Counted from the first letter of the stretch, positions 34,518-44,868 are shown. The stretch: DNA of 64,000 nucleotides from Oceanospirillum maris DSM 6286 (GCF_000422865.1 NZ_KE383936.1:1-64000); one strand, 5' to 3'. Notes: a model not told the origin generated them from the letters alone. Made by a program: numbers and translations.

Positions 34518-35579
34518 ATGGGGCTTCATTTTAACGCGGCTATAAAGCAGCAAGGGTTATCCTTTTATCAGCAAACATTGCCATCCCTCGGGCGGGATAT
34601 TTTCAATGTCAGTTGGATGCTGTTTAAGCTAATGATACCTGTACTTATCGTGGTCAAAATTTTAGAGGAGCTGGGTGCTATTCCAATTATTGCTCATTTC
34701 CTCGAACCACTAATGACACTGGTTGGCTTACCGGAGGCGATGGGATTGGTTTTAGCTACCAATCTGATCACCAATATCTATGGCGGTATGATGATTTTTT
34801 TCCAGTTAGCCCCAGACTACCCCATGACCATTGCTCAGGTTAGTGTTTTAGGCGGCATGATGCTGGTGGCTCACAGCCTACCGATTGAAGTTCGTATTGT
34901 TCAGCTAGCCGGTGTGCGGGTTGTGATTGCGTTTATGATGCGTTTTGTCTCGGCACTTATTTTTGGTATCGCTCTTTTTCATCTTTATCAGGCACTGGAT
35001 TGGTTGCAGGAACCGGCCAGTTTGGCTTGGCAGCCACAGGCTGAAGAAGCCAGTCTTGGGCTGTGGGCCTGGCAGCAACTACAAAGCTTCGCCATGATTG
35101 TTGTGGTGATTGCGACATTAATGAGTTTGCTACGTTTTTTACGCTGGGTACATATTGAGCGTTTGATGGTTTTCTTGCTACAGCCGGTGTTGCGTCTGTT
35201 GGGCATTCGACCGGAAGCTGCCAGCTTAACCATTATCGGCATGACCTTAGGGCTTTCTTTTGGTGGTGGCTTATTGATTGATGAATCACGAAAAGGACAT
35301 ATCGGAAAACGCGATATTTTCTCTGCCATGTTATTGCTTAGCGTGTGTCATAGCCTGATTGAAGATACGTTGTTGATCATGGTGATGGGGGCGGATATCT
35401 CTGCAGTACTGTGGCTACGTTTAGTGTTTAGCTTTGCTCTGGTGGCGATAGTGACACGATTGCTGCGTTACGCCAGTGATGAATTTTGGCAGAAATATTT
35501 GATTACCGGAAAAATAGACGCGCTATCTACATCTAACAACAAAAAAGATTACTGTGGAGTAACAGAACGTGGCAAATGA
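34518..35579 (+). CDS. Gate/nucleoside-recognition domain membrane protein
   Basis: 353-residue inner-membrane protein with about eight helices and two Gate (nucleoside recognition, PF07670-type) segments, around N-L-I-T-N-I-Y-G-G-M-M (about residue 90) and G-L-S-F-G-G-G-L-L-I-D-E-S-R (about 255). Proteins of this fold are transporters or spore-maturation-like factors; the substrate cannot be set. Starts at ATG 34518 or GTG 34509. Divergent from an Lrp-type regulator, which suggests an amino-acid-linked role. Its end overlaps the rarD start by 11 bases. Confidence 0.72.
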   Translation: MGLHFNAAIKQQGLSFYQQTLPSLGRDIFNVSWMLFKLMIPVLIVVKILEELGAIPIIAHFLEPLMTLVGLPEAMGLVLATNLITNIYGGMMIFFQLAPDYPMTIAQVSVLGGMMLVAHSLPIEVRIVQLAGVRVVIAFMMRFVSALIFGIALFHLYQALDWLQEPASLAWQPQAEEASLGLWAWQQLQSFAMIVVVIATLMSLLRFLRWVHIERLMVFLLQPVLRLLGIRPEAASLTIIGMTLGLSFGGGLLIDESRKGHIGKRDIFSAMLLLSVCHSLIEDTLLIMVMGADISAVLWLRLVFSFALVAIVTRLLRYASDEFWQKYLITGKIDALSTSNNKKDYCGVTERGK

Positions 35580-36522
35580 AAATCAGACCTCTAATCAGAA
35601 TGAGGCCAGCGATAACGGGTTACGCCAAGGCATTTATTTTGCTTTAGCGGCCTATGGGCTTTGGGGGGTTGCGCCGGTTTACTTTAAATCGGTATCCGAT
35701 GTGCCTGCTTTTGAAGTGCTGATACATCGTGTTATCTGGTCAGTTGTTTTCCTACTCTTGTTTATTACGTTAACGGGTCGGCTGGGTAAAGTGGTCGCTG
35801 TCTTTAAACAGCCAAAGTTATTAGGGGGGCTGGTTGTTACCGCTTTAATTATCTCTCTAAACTGGCTGGTATTTATCTGGGCGGTGGCAGAAGGCCGTAT
35901 TTTGGAAACGAGCTTGGGGTATTTCATCAACCCTTTAATCAGTGTTTTTCTGGGGATGATTTTTCTCTCCGAACGGCTAAGACCGATGCAATGGCTCGCA
36001 TTAAGCTTTGCCGCTTTAGGCGTGCTTTATCAGTTGATTGAATACGGTAGCCTACCGTGGGTTGGTCTGGTACTGGCCTTTAGCTTTGGTTTTTATGGAC
36101 TATTACGTAAGCAGTTAGTTGTGGAGGCTGTGCCTGGATTATTTGTTGAAACCTTGATTGTGCTGCCGATTGCCCTAAGTCTCTTAGGCTGGATGCAGTA
36201 CGAAGATCGATTAGTTTTTGGTCACCAGAGCTTGCAAACTGACCTGCTCTTAGTAGCAGCCGGTCTGGTGACCACTTTTCCATTGTTGTTTTTTGCTGGG
36301 GCTGCGCGCCGATTGCCTTTGTCGATGATGGGCTTTATTCAGTACCTGGCCCCAAGTATCACCTTCGCGCTGGCGGTGTTTGTTTATCATGAGCCATTAG
36401 ACAGCACCAAGATGATCACTTTTGCGATGATATGGTTTGGGCTGCTACTCTTCACTGGTGAAAGCCGGTGGTCCCACCGACAAAAACGTCTTGCCTTTGT
36501 AAAGACTGAAGCTGATGTTTAG
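35569..36522 (+). CDS. rarD: RarD-like EamA transporter
   Basis: 317-residue inner-membrane protein with ten predicted helices in two EamA halves. The N-terminal G-I-Y-F-A-L-A-A-Y-G-L-W-G-V-A-P-V-Y-F-K and the later G-R-I-L-E-T-S-L-G-Y-F-I-N-P-L-I-S-V motifs are characteristic of RarD (named for chloramphenicol sensitivity; true substrate unknown). GTG start at 35569 after GGAG, inside the end of the Gate gene, so the two are co-translated. Its stop overlaps the stop of the convergent MFS gene by four bases. Confidence 0.88.
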   Translation: MANENQTSNQNEASDNGLRQGIYFALAAYGLWGVAPVYFKSVSDVPAFEVLIHRVIWSVVFLLLFITLTGRLGKVVAVFKQPKLLGGLVVTALIISLNWLVFIWAVAEGRILETSLGYFINPLISVFLGMIFLSERLRPMQWLALSFAALGVLYQLIEYGSLPWVGLVLAFSFGFYGLLRKQLVVEAVPGLFVETLIVLPIALSLLGWMQYEDRLVFGHQSLQTDLLLVAAGLVTTFPLLFFAGAARRLPLSMMGFIQYLAPSITFALAVFVYHEPLDSTKMITFAMIWFGLLLFTGESRWSHRQKRLAFVKTEADV

Positions 36523-37679
36523 TTCAAGCGACTTCTGCTATAGCTTATTAAAGCCAATAGCAGAATAACCGCAAGGCTGGCATGTAGCAGACTATAGGAT
36601 TGATATTCTGCCATTAGCCAGCCGGATAAAGACTGCAGCAACCCAACCCCAAAAAAGCCCAGTAAGGTCAGAAAGGCAACGCCCCGGCCCATCAATTGCG
36701 GTGGGATAAAGCCACGGCAGTGGGCAACGATCAACGCATAGGTATAGCCAAAAAGCCCCATCATTAATAGGCCGAGTGTTGCCAACCAAAAGGGTGGCGT
36801 CGGTAAGCTGATGAGTCCTAGGGATATGATCACCAGCAAAGTCCCTCCCATTACGAGAGGCTTTCTTTGACCGAAGCGTCGATCTAGTAAACCGTATAAA
36901 AACATACCTGCAGTCATGGTCAAAGACATACCCAGTAACAGGTAGCCGCGATCATTGGCACCCAGTTGATAATGATCCGCTAACCAAGGCCCAGCCCAAA
37001 GGCCGCGTACGGTCATCAGGCAGGCATAGCCGGTCAACATAATCGGGAAAATTGGCCATAGAGAACGGATCATGGCAACCTGACCGATCCCTGCAACCAT
37101 CTGCCGTAAGCTCTCCGGTTGACTACCCTCCGCCTGCCGGTCTCGACCAATAAAGAGGATACAAGCCAGAGCAGAGAATGACGTCATCGCCATCACAATC
37201 CAAAGTGCCCCACGCCAGCCAAGGTACTCTGCCAATAAAGCAAAAGGTGTGGTGCTGAAAATATCCCCTAAGTTGGCAAGAGTGAGCACGATAGCGGTCA
37301 TATAGGCGAACCGCTCTGGACTAAAGCGTCTAGAGATCACCACCATAGAGCCGGTCACCAGCGGCGCACAGCCCGCACCGATTAACAACTGAGCGCTATA
37401 GGCGGCCCAGCGCTCGGTACTCAAAGCAAACAGTGCTGTACCGGCTATGGCAATTAACATAAAACTGACAATCGTTAAACGCGGGCCAAGCCGATCCAGA
37501 GCAATACCCACAGGGATTTGTACAGCAGCAAAGCCGATAAAAAAGAGTGATGCGAGAGTTCCCAACTGGTTCTCAGATAGATCAAGATCCAATGCCAGCT
37601 CGGGGGCGATAACGGCAATTAAGCCGCGATAAAGCATGCTGATTGCGGTGGCAAACACCAGTGCGGAGAGTTCAAACAT
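36519..37679 (-). CDS. Major facilitator superfamily transporter
   Basis: 386-residue carrier with 12 hydrophobic helices. The MFS loop 2-3 motif appears as G-I-A-L-D-R-L-G-P-R (about residue 57), preceded by L-F-F-I-G-F-A-A-V-Q-I-P-V. It resembles the CynX/NimT-like or nitrate-type group only loosely, and the substrate is unknown. ATG at 37679. Convergent with rarD with no space for a terminator. Confidence 0.85.
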   Translation of the reverse strand: MFELSALVFATAISMLYRGLIAVIAPELALDLDLSENQLGTLASLFFIGFAAVQIPVGIALDRLGPRLTIVSFMLIAIAGTALFALSTERWAAYSAQLLIGAGCAPLVTGSMVVISRRFSPERFAYMTAIVLTLANLGDIFSTTPFALLAEYLGWRGALWIVMAMTSFSALACILFIGRDRQAEGSQPESLRQMVAGIGQVAMIRSLWPIFPIMLTGYACLMTVRGLWAGPWLADHYQLGANDRGYLLLGMSLTMTAGMFLYGLLDRRFGQRKPLVMGGTLLVIISLGLISLPTPPFWLATLGLLMMGLFGYTYALIVAHCRGFIPPQLMGRGVAFLTLLGFFGVGLLQSLSGWLMAEYQSYSLLHASLAVILLLALISYSRSRLN

Positions 37680-37812
37680 AGAGATCTAACATGAGTAAGT
37701 AGCCGTTTAAATCCTGGAGGATAAGATGAATAAAGGCTGACGTTAGCACAGTTACAAATAACTTTGAAAGCCATGAAGATAGAGGGCAACAGCTCAAGGC
37801 TGTTATCTGACA

Positions 37813-40305
37813 TTATTCAGAAGTAAGCCCGCAAATATCTGCTATCTTTTGGCGAAAAACAGCTAGGTCAACCGGCTTAGTCAAATAGGCCTCATATCCT
37901 TTAGTTTCAGATTTAGATCCTAGTTTAGAACGGAATGCTTGCGACGTTGCAGACAATAGAACAATAGGGATCTCCGGTGAACGCGCTTTTATAGCATCCC
38001 GTATCGCATCACCAGACAAACCAGGTAAATGATGATCCGTGATCACTAAGCTTGGAAGGTGCTCGGTGTTTCCTTCTAGCATGATAATAAATGCCTCTGC
38101 AGAGGCGAAGCTTTCGACAATAAAGCCCATGTCTTCTAATTCATGCTTTAAAAGTTCACGAATCTTTGCAGAGTCTTCTATCAGCCAAACAGGCTGCTCG
38201 TTGGCATCATAATAAGGTAATGCATCATTAGGGGCTGGGGTTATGCCTGAGATCAGCTCATTTTCGTCACCTTTATCAATAGCTAAAAGCACGGAGATAG
38301 ATGTACCTTCTCCTTCAACGCTCTCTAGAATGATGCGCCCCTTTAGCTGTTTAACTAGGTCTCTAACAATGGCGAGCCCTAGACCAAATCCATCATTATT
38401 TTTGTTACCACGAACAAACGGACTAAATAGCTGCTTGCGAATTCTATTCGGAATACCACAGCCATTATCCTTTATCGTAAATTCAACATGCTGACGATTA
38501 TGGGTGCTTTCGATAACATGAACGCTGAAATCAATGCGTCCGTTAGACGTATACTTCGCTGCGTTGTCGAGTAGATTAAGCAAAATTTGTCTTAGGGGGA
38601 TCTCATTAATCCGAACGACAGGGAAAAGGTTAGGGCTAAAATCAGCAACTAGATGATTCTTGTTTTTTTCACACAGCATTTTTGAGTTATTGCAGATCCC
38701 GTCGAGCAGGCTATAAATATAGGCGTCACTGTATTCAGTTGCCACATCATCTGCCTTTGAATAATCAATAATGCGGTTAATCAAATTATTCATATAAATA
38801 GTACTGGTATAAATAATCTGGATTATTTCACCAGATTTTTCCGGCTGGCTTTGCAATAGCTGGGTATAGCCCATAATGGATGTTAGTGGAGAACGTAGAT
38901 CATGAGAAATATGAGTTAACAGTCGTGTTTTATCATCGTTTGCTTGATGGGCCATTTTAAGTGCTTTTTCTAGCTCAGAGGTTTTCTCTTGTACCGCCGC
39001 CTCAAGGTGACCTTTTTCTTCGCGCTCTTTAGACCTTAATTGCCGCTCAATCGTTTCTTTGTGTTTCTTTACTTGCAGTGTATACACAACCAGAAGGCTT
39101 AGGATTATGCCAATTTCTACAATGATTTTTCCTTCGGCAAGGGCGGCGGTGTAGTACCAATTAGTTATATAGCCTACAAGAATAATATTGGCGACAAGCC
39201 ACCATGTAGACAAAATGACCAGTAACGTGTGTTGAAAGTCATTTTTAATTCTCAGGGAGGCGGGTACTAATAAAAGCCATATCACTGAGTAGCTAATATC
39301 AATAAAAATGCCTGTTTTTCTAAGCAGTACACCGTCCAAGAAAAAGCTCATTAGCCCAAATACAGCACTTACCGAGAAAATGCCAACTAGCACATAGCGC
39401 CATAGCTTTTGTTGCTGCATCCCTAATAGAAAAATACTCACCGTTAGAAAAAGGGTTCCAGTTAAAATCCAAGTAAAAAATCGTAGCTGAAGGGAGTAGT
39501 CTGATAATGCTTGAAAAAGAAACAGGCTAAAAAATCCATTCTTTTCCGATTCGAAAGTAAACGTAACTAAAAGCCAAATACCAAGCAGAGTTAGTTTGAA
39601 ATTTAGTTGCAATAGCAGAACAATAAACAAGGTGCAAATGGCTGCGAGTAGAGCTTGGTGGTGGAGCTGGCCTTGTATCTTTTGGTGAACAAAATCGATT
39701 GGATCCCAGCTGCTTATTTTCAGAAAGGGTCGACTGTCACTGGACACTCTAAGATAGAGATCAATCTCTTCACCATAAGCCATATTGATCGGTAGCAGTG
39801 GGTGAATGCTATCAGGTTGAGGACTATCCACCGCAGAGACTTGGTTATATCGGGCCAGAGGTCGCTTCTCTTTGGGAATGCTTAAACCTGTTACGTAATA
39901 TTGTAATAGGGTATCTTTCTTCGTGGTTTTAGATTGAGAGCTAAAGAACCAAGCTTCTACTCGGCCTAGCCTCCAAGGCGATATCTCTAACCAACGGTGC
40001 AGGTACTGAGCAGGCGAGTGAGACAGGGAAAGGGTATTTTGAAGTTTAACTTTAAGCCATATTGTAGAGTTTTGGCGCGGTGCTGCTAAATTGCTTTGTG
40101 TGGCTACAACCCAGCCCTCTGCTTTTTTTGCTTGATCAATCGACGGTAGATCCGCATCAAGCACTAGCATTTTCAATGCTAAATTATCCGTCGGAGTCAA
40201 TGAGGCAATATTCACCGTCATTGAAAATGCCCACGAACTTGGCAGTAGGCAGCAAAGAGCAATGAGGACGTATCCTAATCGATTTGGCGTATAAGTAAAC
40301 GACAT
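37813..40305 (-). CDS. Hybrid histidine kinase with 7TMR-DISM sensor
   Basis: 830 residues: signal peptide (about 1-27, cleavage near S-W-A-F-S), an extracytoplasmic beta-rich 7TMR-DISMED2-like domain (about 30-210), seven membrane helices (about 215-410), a coiled coil, HisKA with His near 466 in H-I-S-H-D-L-R-S-P, HATPase_c (G-F-G-L-G-L-A) and a receiver (Asp near 755 in V-I-T-D-H-H-L-P-G). 7TMR-DISM sensors usually detect carbohydrates or other small ligands. It starts 15 bases after the receiver-AraC gene, so the pair should form one system. Confidence 0.93.
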   Translation of the reverse strand: MSFTYTPNRLGYVLIALCCLLPSSWAFSMTVNIASLTPTDNLALKMLVLDADLPSIDQAKKAEGWVVATQSNLAAPRQNSTIWLKVKLQNTLSLSHSPAQYLHRWLEISPWRLGRVEAWFFSSQSKTTKKDTLLQYYVTGLSIPKEKRPLARYNQVSAVDSPQPDSIHPLLPINMAYGEEIDLYLRVSSDSRPFLKISSWDPIDFVHQKIQGQLHHQALLAAICTLFIVLLLQLNFKLTLLGIWLLVTFTFESEKNGFFSLFLFQALSDYSLQLRFFTWILTGTLFLTVSIFLLGMQQQKLWRYVLVGIFSVSAVFGLMSFFLDGVLLRKTGIFIDISYSVIWLLLVPASLRIKNDFQHTLLVILSTWWLVANIILVGYITNWYYTAALAEGKIIVEIGIILSLLVVYTLQVKKHKETIERQLRSKEREEKGHLEAAVQEKTSELEKALKMAHQANDDKTRLLTHISHDLRSPLTSIMGYTQLLQSQPEKSGEIIQIIYTSTIYMNNLINRIIDYSKADDVATEYSDAYIYSLLDGICNNSKMLCEKNKNHLVADFSPNLFPVVRINEIPLRQILLNLLDNAAKYTSNGRIDFSVHVIESTHNRQHVEFTIKDNGCGIPNRIRKQLFSPFVRGNKNNDGFGLGLAIVRDLVKQLKGRIILESVEGEGTSISVLLAIDKGDENELISGITPAPNDALPYYDANEQPVWLIEDSAKIRELLKHELEDMGFIVESFASAEAFIIMLEGNTEHLPSLVITDHHLPGLSGDAIRDAIKARSPEIPIVLLSATSQAFRSKLGSKSETKGYEAYLTKPVDLAVFRQKIADICGLTSE

Positions 40306-40320
40306 TAGTGATTTTTACCT

Positions 40321-41127
40321 TTATCTTAGTGCCGTTGGGCTTAGTCCAAAACGTTCTCTGAATGCCGTTGAAAAATTAGCGCCACTGGTGAATCCAAGTT
40401 GAAATGCAATATCCTGAACAGGTAATGTTGTTTCCTTTAAAAGGAATCGTGCTTCTTTCATTCGTTCCTCACGTAGATATTCAAAAACCGTAACGCCTGA
40501 GCAGGCCTTAAAGGCAGCATTTAATCTCTTGCTATTACAGCCTACAAGTTTTGCCAAAGAGTCTAAACTTGGTGGAGATGATAGACATTTTAATAGATGG
40601 ATTCTTGCACTTTGGAACAGAATTCGATTCAAATTCGACCTCGAGCTGTGATGTTTTTCTTGTGGTTTATTAGACTCAGGTAAGTCGGTATTTGAAATAG
40701 TCGAAATATCTGAGGCTGGCGGTAAAGCACACATCTCAGGCCTTCTATTTAAGTGGATTACAAGGCGCATTCTAATCTCGCCAAAATGGAACGGCTTATT
40801 AATATAATCAACCGCACCAGATAATAGGCCTTTCACTCTTTCTTCAGGGCTATTTAAAGCAGAAAGAAACACGATTGGAATATGAGCCGTTGTTGCATCC
40901 GTTGACAGAATACGGCAGGCACGATATCCGTCACACTTAGGCATGTCGGCATCCATAAGAATAAGATCAGGCTGAATCAATATCGCCTGATGAACACCTT
41001 CTAGGCCATCTTCGGCTTGAAACACACGAGCGCCGCACTGCTGTAAGTACTCTGTTATCAACATACGCTCAGTCTCAACATCGTCAACAACTAATAATCG
41101 TGTTCCTTTCAAAGAAAATGCAGACAT
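40321..41127 (-). CDS. Response regulator with AraC-type DNA-binding domain
   Basis: 268 residues: receiver (about 8-128) with acidic pair D-D, phospho-acceptor Asp59 in L-M-D-A-D-M-P and switch lysine in N-K-P-F; then an AraC-type pair of helix-turn-helices (about 170-268; A-K-L-V-G-C-N-S-K-R and D-I-A-F-Q-L-G-F-T-S-G-A-N-F-S-T-A-F-R). It is the first gene of a two-gene unit with the 7TMR-DISM kinase and is its likely output. Target genes are unknown; the divergent dCache-GGDEF gene is a candidate. Confidence 0.92.
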   Translation of the reverse strand: MSAFSLKGTRLLVVDDVETERMLITEYLQQCGARVFQAEDGLEGVHQAILIQPDLILMDADMPKCDGYRACRILSTDATTAHIPIVFLSALNSPEERVKGLLSGAVDYINKPFHFGEIRMRLVIHLNRRPEMCALPPASDISTISNTDLPESNKPQEKHHSSRSNLNRILFQSARIHLLKCLSSPPSLDSLAKLVGCNSKRLNAAFKACSGVTVFEYLREERMKEARFLLKETTLPVQDIAFQLGFTSGANFSTAFRERFGLSPTALR

Positions 41128-41296
41128 TTAGCGCCTCATAATGAACTAATTTAGTGCGTGTTACTAAAAAAGAATAATAACTTCGGCATAGGAGCAAAGG
41201 CTAGTGCCGCCCAGCAAACAGAATTATTTTCTCAAGTGATAACATCGGCCTAATAAAAATATATCCCAAAGGGATTTTTAACCTGTCGAGTAAGAG

Positions 41297-43039
41297 ATGC
41301 ATCACTTCCATAGCCTAAAAACCCGTCTTATATTAGCATTCGTTGGACTTCTTATACCGGTAACATTTGTGATCGTAATACTTTCGTATGTTGCTAGTGG
41401 TCGGGCTTTAACCGATATGGGGGATAACCTTTTAGTCGAAAAAGCTGAACGTATCAGCCTTGTTGTTGCCCGTCATATGTATGGCTCTGCTGCCGTTCTT
41501 GAAACTGCTTTTCCCACGGGTATTCTGGCGGAAGATGATATTTCCGACATGCTCAAAGAGTTACAGGTTAGATTTTGGGCGGCAACAACGCTGTATACCA
41601 AGCCGAATGACTATGTTTATTACGGAAATATTCAGGGACAGAATTTTGCAATTAAGCGTTTATCACCGACAAATGTTAATGTTCGCATTCGGTTGAATGA
41701 ACAAGAAAATCGTAAATTGTATCAACTGTCAGATGTCAATCAGCAACCACAATATCAACTCACAGAAACAGAGACCTTTGATCCCCGTGATCGCCCTTGG
41801 TTTACGCTAGCGAAGGAAGTTGATAGTCATACTTGGACGGCGGTCTATGTTGATTTTGCCTCAAAAGACCTTGTCGTCACTCGGGCAAAGCGAGTGCTTG
41901 ATAATGAACATGAATTTGCTGGTGTTGTAGCCACGGATGTTTCTTTGTCCCAACTGAATCAATTTATTTCGACACTTAGTGTTACCGACAATAGCCGCAT
42001 TCTGATCCTTGAACCCAACGGTAAGATTATTGCCGCATCCTATACCGATAACCTTAAACAACAACCGCAAGGTTTGCCGTCACGAGTCTCAATTTTGGAC
42101 AATACGGATCAGCTTATGGCTCCAGCGCTCCAGGCCCTAAAAAGTGAGAACTGGACTCAACTGTCAGGGCTGGGGCCTCAACGTATGCTTGGCAGCAACC
42201 AAGAGCCCATCCGTGTTATTTATAAACATATGACGGACGATGCAGGGTTGGACTGGATGGCGGTTATGGCGGTTCCAGAGAAAGATCTAACCGCACCTCT
42301 TCGCCAAACATTATCGGTGGTTATTTTCATTGGCGTGTTAGCCGTTTTGATGGCAATTATTCTCGGTATTTGGATCTTTGGTCGTATTGGCCTGCGTGTG
42401 CAGCAGCTTTCTGTCGCGATGCGTCACTTTGCTTTAGGTCAAACAGTGCAGTTGCCTAGCTGTGAGCAAGAGGATGAAATCGGCTTGTTAGTACAAGGCT
42501 TTAATATGATGCAAAAAGAGCTATTAACAGACCGACTAACGGGTATAGGAAATCGTATGGCTCTGGAGCGGGTTATGGGCCATTACTTGACTGAGGCATC
42601 ATCAAAAGAGCCGCAGGGAGATATTCAGAGCCAGCAAAAGGACGGGCCATTTTCTGTTTTGTTTGTTGATTTAAACCGCTTCAAACCGCTTAATGACACC
42701 TATGGTCATGATAATGGCGATCAAGCCTTGAAAGAAATATCTCAGCGGCTAAAAAACAACCTATCCGCTCGGGATCATATCAGCCGGTTAGGCGGGGATG
42801 AGTTCGTTATCGTGATCGCAGACTGCGACTTGAAGCAGGCAGTGCGTCATAAAGAGTCGATTCTTCAACTGGTTCGTACACCTTTAACTCAACTTAAAAA
42901 TATCCCACAGAATGTTAGCGTTACGTTGGATGCTGCTGTTGGTATCGCGGTATACCCTGAGGATGGAGCGGATATTTCAACGTTACTCAAAAAGTCGGAT
43001 CGAAATATGTACCTAGATAAGAGTAAAGGCTCACGCTGA
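41297..43039 (+). CDS. dCache-HAMP-GGDEF diguanylate cyclase, no I-site
   Basis: 580 residues. TM1 (about 11-32), periplasmic dCache-like sensor (about 35-335; D-P-R-D-R-P-W-F motif near 160), TM2 (about 340-362), HAMP (about 365-415) and GGDEF (about 418-575). The active site R-L-G-G-D-E-F is intact, but the position five residues before it reads S-A-R-D, without the I-site arginine, so product inhibition is probably absent. Divergent from the receiver-AraC gene (169-base gap) and convergent with another dCache-GGDEF gene. Confidence 0.9.
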   Translation: MHHFHSLKTRLILAFVGLLIPVTFVIVILSYVASGRALTDMGDNLLVEKAERISLVVARHMYGSAAVLETAFPTGILAEDDISDMLKELQVRFWAATTLYTKPNDYVYYGNIQGQNFAIKRLSPTNVNVRIRLNEQENRKLYQLSDVNQQPQYQLTETETFDPRDRPWFTLAKEVDSHTWTAVYVDFASKDLVVTRAKRVLDNEHEFAGVVATDVSLSQLNQFISTLSVTDNSRILILEPNGKIIAASYTDNLKQQPQGLPSRVSILDNTDQLMAPALQALKSENWTQLSGLGPQRMLGSNQEPIRVIYKHMTDDAGLDWMAVMAVPEKDLTAPLRQTLSVVIFIGVLAVLMAIILGIWIFGRIGLRVQQLSVAMRHFALGQTVQLPSCEQEDEIGLLVQGFNMMQKELLTDRLTGIGNRMALERVMGHYLTEASSKEPQGDIQSQQKDGPFSVLFVDLNRFKPLNDTYGHDNGDQALKEISQRLKNNLSARDHISRLGGDEFVIVIADCDLKQAVRHKESILQLVRTPLTQLKNIPQNVSVTLDAAVGIAVYPEDGADISTLLKKSDRNMYLDKSKGSR

Positions 43040-43063
43040 ACGAGTTTACTTCTGCTCGTCGCT

Positions 43064-44809
43064 TTATGGCCGAAATAAACGCACTAGGTTTCGCCCATCT
43101 GATTTTGCTTGGTACAAAGCGGTATCGGTATTGTGGATAGCTTCAGCTAGATTATCGGTACTGCATACCACGTAAACGCCGATACTAACGGTTAATGGAA
43201 TGTGGGTTAATGGGACATCGGTTAATGACTGGGTGCTGTTAATGGTTAAGCGGCCATGGACAGCCGTATAGTCATGGCTAGGATTAGTTTGTGCAATTTC
43301 AAGGCGAATACTTTCAGCCAGAGCCAATAGCGGCGGGGCTTGATCCAAAGAGACGCAGGCTAATAGTTCATCGCCACCCCAGCGAGCGGATGTGCCAATA
43401 CCGCTCATATCAACGTGTTTCTTTAGAATACGGGCGACGGTTGTTAATACATTGTCGCCATGACAATGACCGTACTGGTCGTTAATTTCCTTAAAAAAAT
43501 CAAGATCCAGCAAAATCAGACTAAAGCCTTGCCAAGGAGGGTTCATTCTTTCTTCTAAGATTTCCATCATACCGCGACGGTTTAATAGGTGTGTCAACGG
43601 ATCGGTACGTGTTGCTATCTCAAGCTCTTGTGTTCGTTCTTTAACCTGCTGTTCAAGGTGTGACTGGGATGCCGTCACCTTGGCGGCCATCTCTTTAAAA
43701 TGTTGTATTAATAGACCTATTTCACCGTGGCCTTTTAGATTATCGCTAACAGCCTGCCCTTGTTTTAATTGATCTATCGCCTTATTTAGCTGTCCTAGTG
43801 GGCGCATAATAATCACTCTTAGGGCGACATTAATCAGTACCATAAAGATAATAAGCGTTACACCGTAGATGATAAATATGCTGGAGAAGCGACTGATGGG
43901 AAGCAGCTTTTCAAGGTCAATTAAGGTGATGGCATACCAGTCAATCTCTGGTAAATAGGCCACGGCAAGCAAGTTGCGCTTGCCTCCAACTTGAATATAT
44001 TGGCTAATAACCGAGTCAGCATTTTTGTTCGCATCCTGCATAGACTGCTTCAGTATGGCTCTGTCAGTATCGGTATCGATTAGATCATCAACGCGATGTA
44101 GGTCTTTTGTCGGTTGGGTAAAACTAGAAAAGTTAATCAAATTACTATCATGATAGAGCTGGATTGCACCAATATGATCAACAAAAATATTGGTGACACC
44201 GGGCTCTACTCGCTGAACCATTTTGTCCAGCACCTCTTTCAAGTTAAGCCCTGTGCCAACAATACCTAAAACATCTTCGCCATCTTTGAGTAAAACATTG
44301 GTCCAAAGCTTTGTGGCATCCAGTTTGTCATCCCAGTTGATATTCACATGTATATTGCGGCTCTGTTTTATCTGTTGATAAAACCAAGCATCTGCAGGAT
44401 CTTTTTGATTCAGCACATAGCGTAGCTGACGACCTTGAAAGCGGTTATTGGTATCGTTATGAAAATATTCGCCTGTTTTGTAAAGCGCGACAAAATAGTT
44501 CATCTCTAAGAAATGGAAGCGGAAACTTTCCATCTCTTGCAGCGCGTTTTTACGTAAGGATGAATCATAGGGCTGGCGGGCAAACCGAATCAGAACGGCG
44601 GACTGAGCAAATTGGCGGGCTAATTCTAGCTCTCGAATAACCGGTTGCAACGTTCTCTGTCGATCATAGAGAACCTGTTTTTCGGCATAGCGAACGGCCC
44701 AATCTTCAATAATCCCTTCTGCTAGAGCACTGACAGACGGCCACGTAGCCGCAAAGGAAGCAAAGATAAGGCATAACGATGCGAGAAAAAAACGGAAATT
44801 CAGACTCAT
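43064..44809 (-). CDS. dCache-HAMP-GGDEF protein with GGDEL variant
   Basis: 581 residues: N-terminal hydrophobic helix (about 5-30), periplasmic dCache-like domain (about 35-310), TM2 (about 315-340), HAMP, coiled coil and GGDEF domain (about 405-580). The active motif is R-W-G-G-D-E-L, with the last Phe replaced by Leu, and no I-site precedes it. G, D and E are kept, so activity remains plausible. It lies 59 bases downstream of a Sel1-repeat gene on the same strand, forming a likely operon, and is tail to tail with the cyclase at 41297 across a 24-base gap. Confidence 0.88.
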   Translation of the reverse strand: MSLNFRFFLASLCLIFASFAATWPSVSALAEGIIEDWAVRYAEKQVLYDRQRTLQPVIRELELARQFAQSAVLIRFARQPYDSSLRKNALQEMESFRFHFLEMNYFVALYKTGEYFHNDTNNRFQGRQLRYVLNQKDPADAWFYQQIKQSRNIHVNINWDDKLDATKLWTNVLLKDGEDVLGIVGTGLNLKEVLDKMVQRVEPGVTNIFVDHIGAIQLYHDSNLINFSSFTQPTKDLHRVDDLIDTDTDRAILKQSMQDANKNADSVISQYIQVGGKRNLLAVAYLPEIDWYAITLIDLEKLLPISRFSSIFIIYGVTLIIFMVLINVALRVIIMRPLGQLNKAIDQLKQGQAVSDNLKGHGEIGLLIQHFKEMAAKVTASQSHLEQQVKERTQELEIATRTDPLTHLLNRRGMMEILEERMNPPWQGFSLILLDLDFFKEINDQYGHCHGDNVLTTVARILKKHVDMSGIGTSARWGGDELLACVSLDQAPPLLALAESIRLEIAQTNPSHDYTAVHGRLTINSTQSLTDVPLTHIPLTVSIGVYVVCSTDNLAEAIHNTDTALYQAKSDGRNLVRLFRP

Positions 44810-44868
44810 ATGAAGCTCTACTTACTTTTTAAGGGCTTATTTTGGCGACAATTCGATAGAGCACTTCG

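Noticed and set aside
43040-43063. Terminator between the convergent GGDEF genes
   Set aside because: Only a five-base ACGAG/CTCGT stem with a ten-base loop and no T-run.
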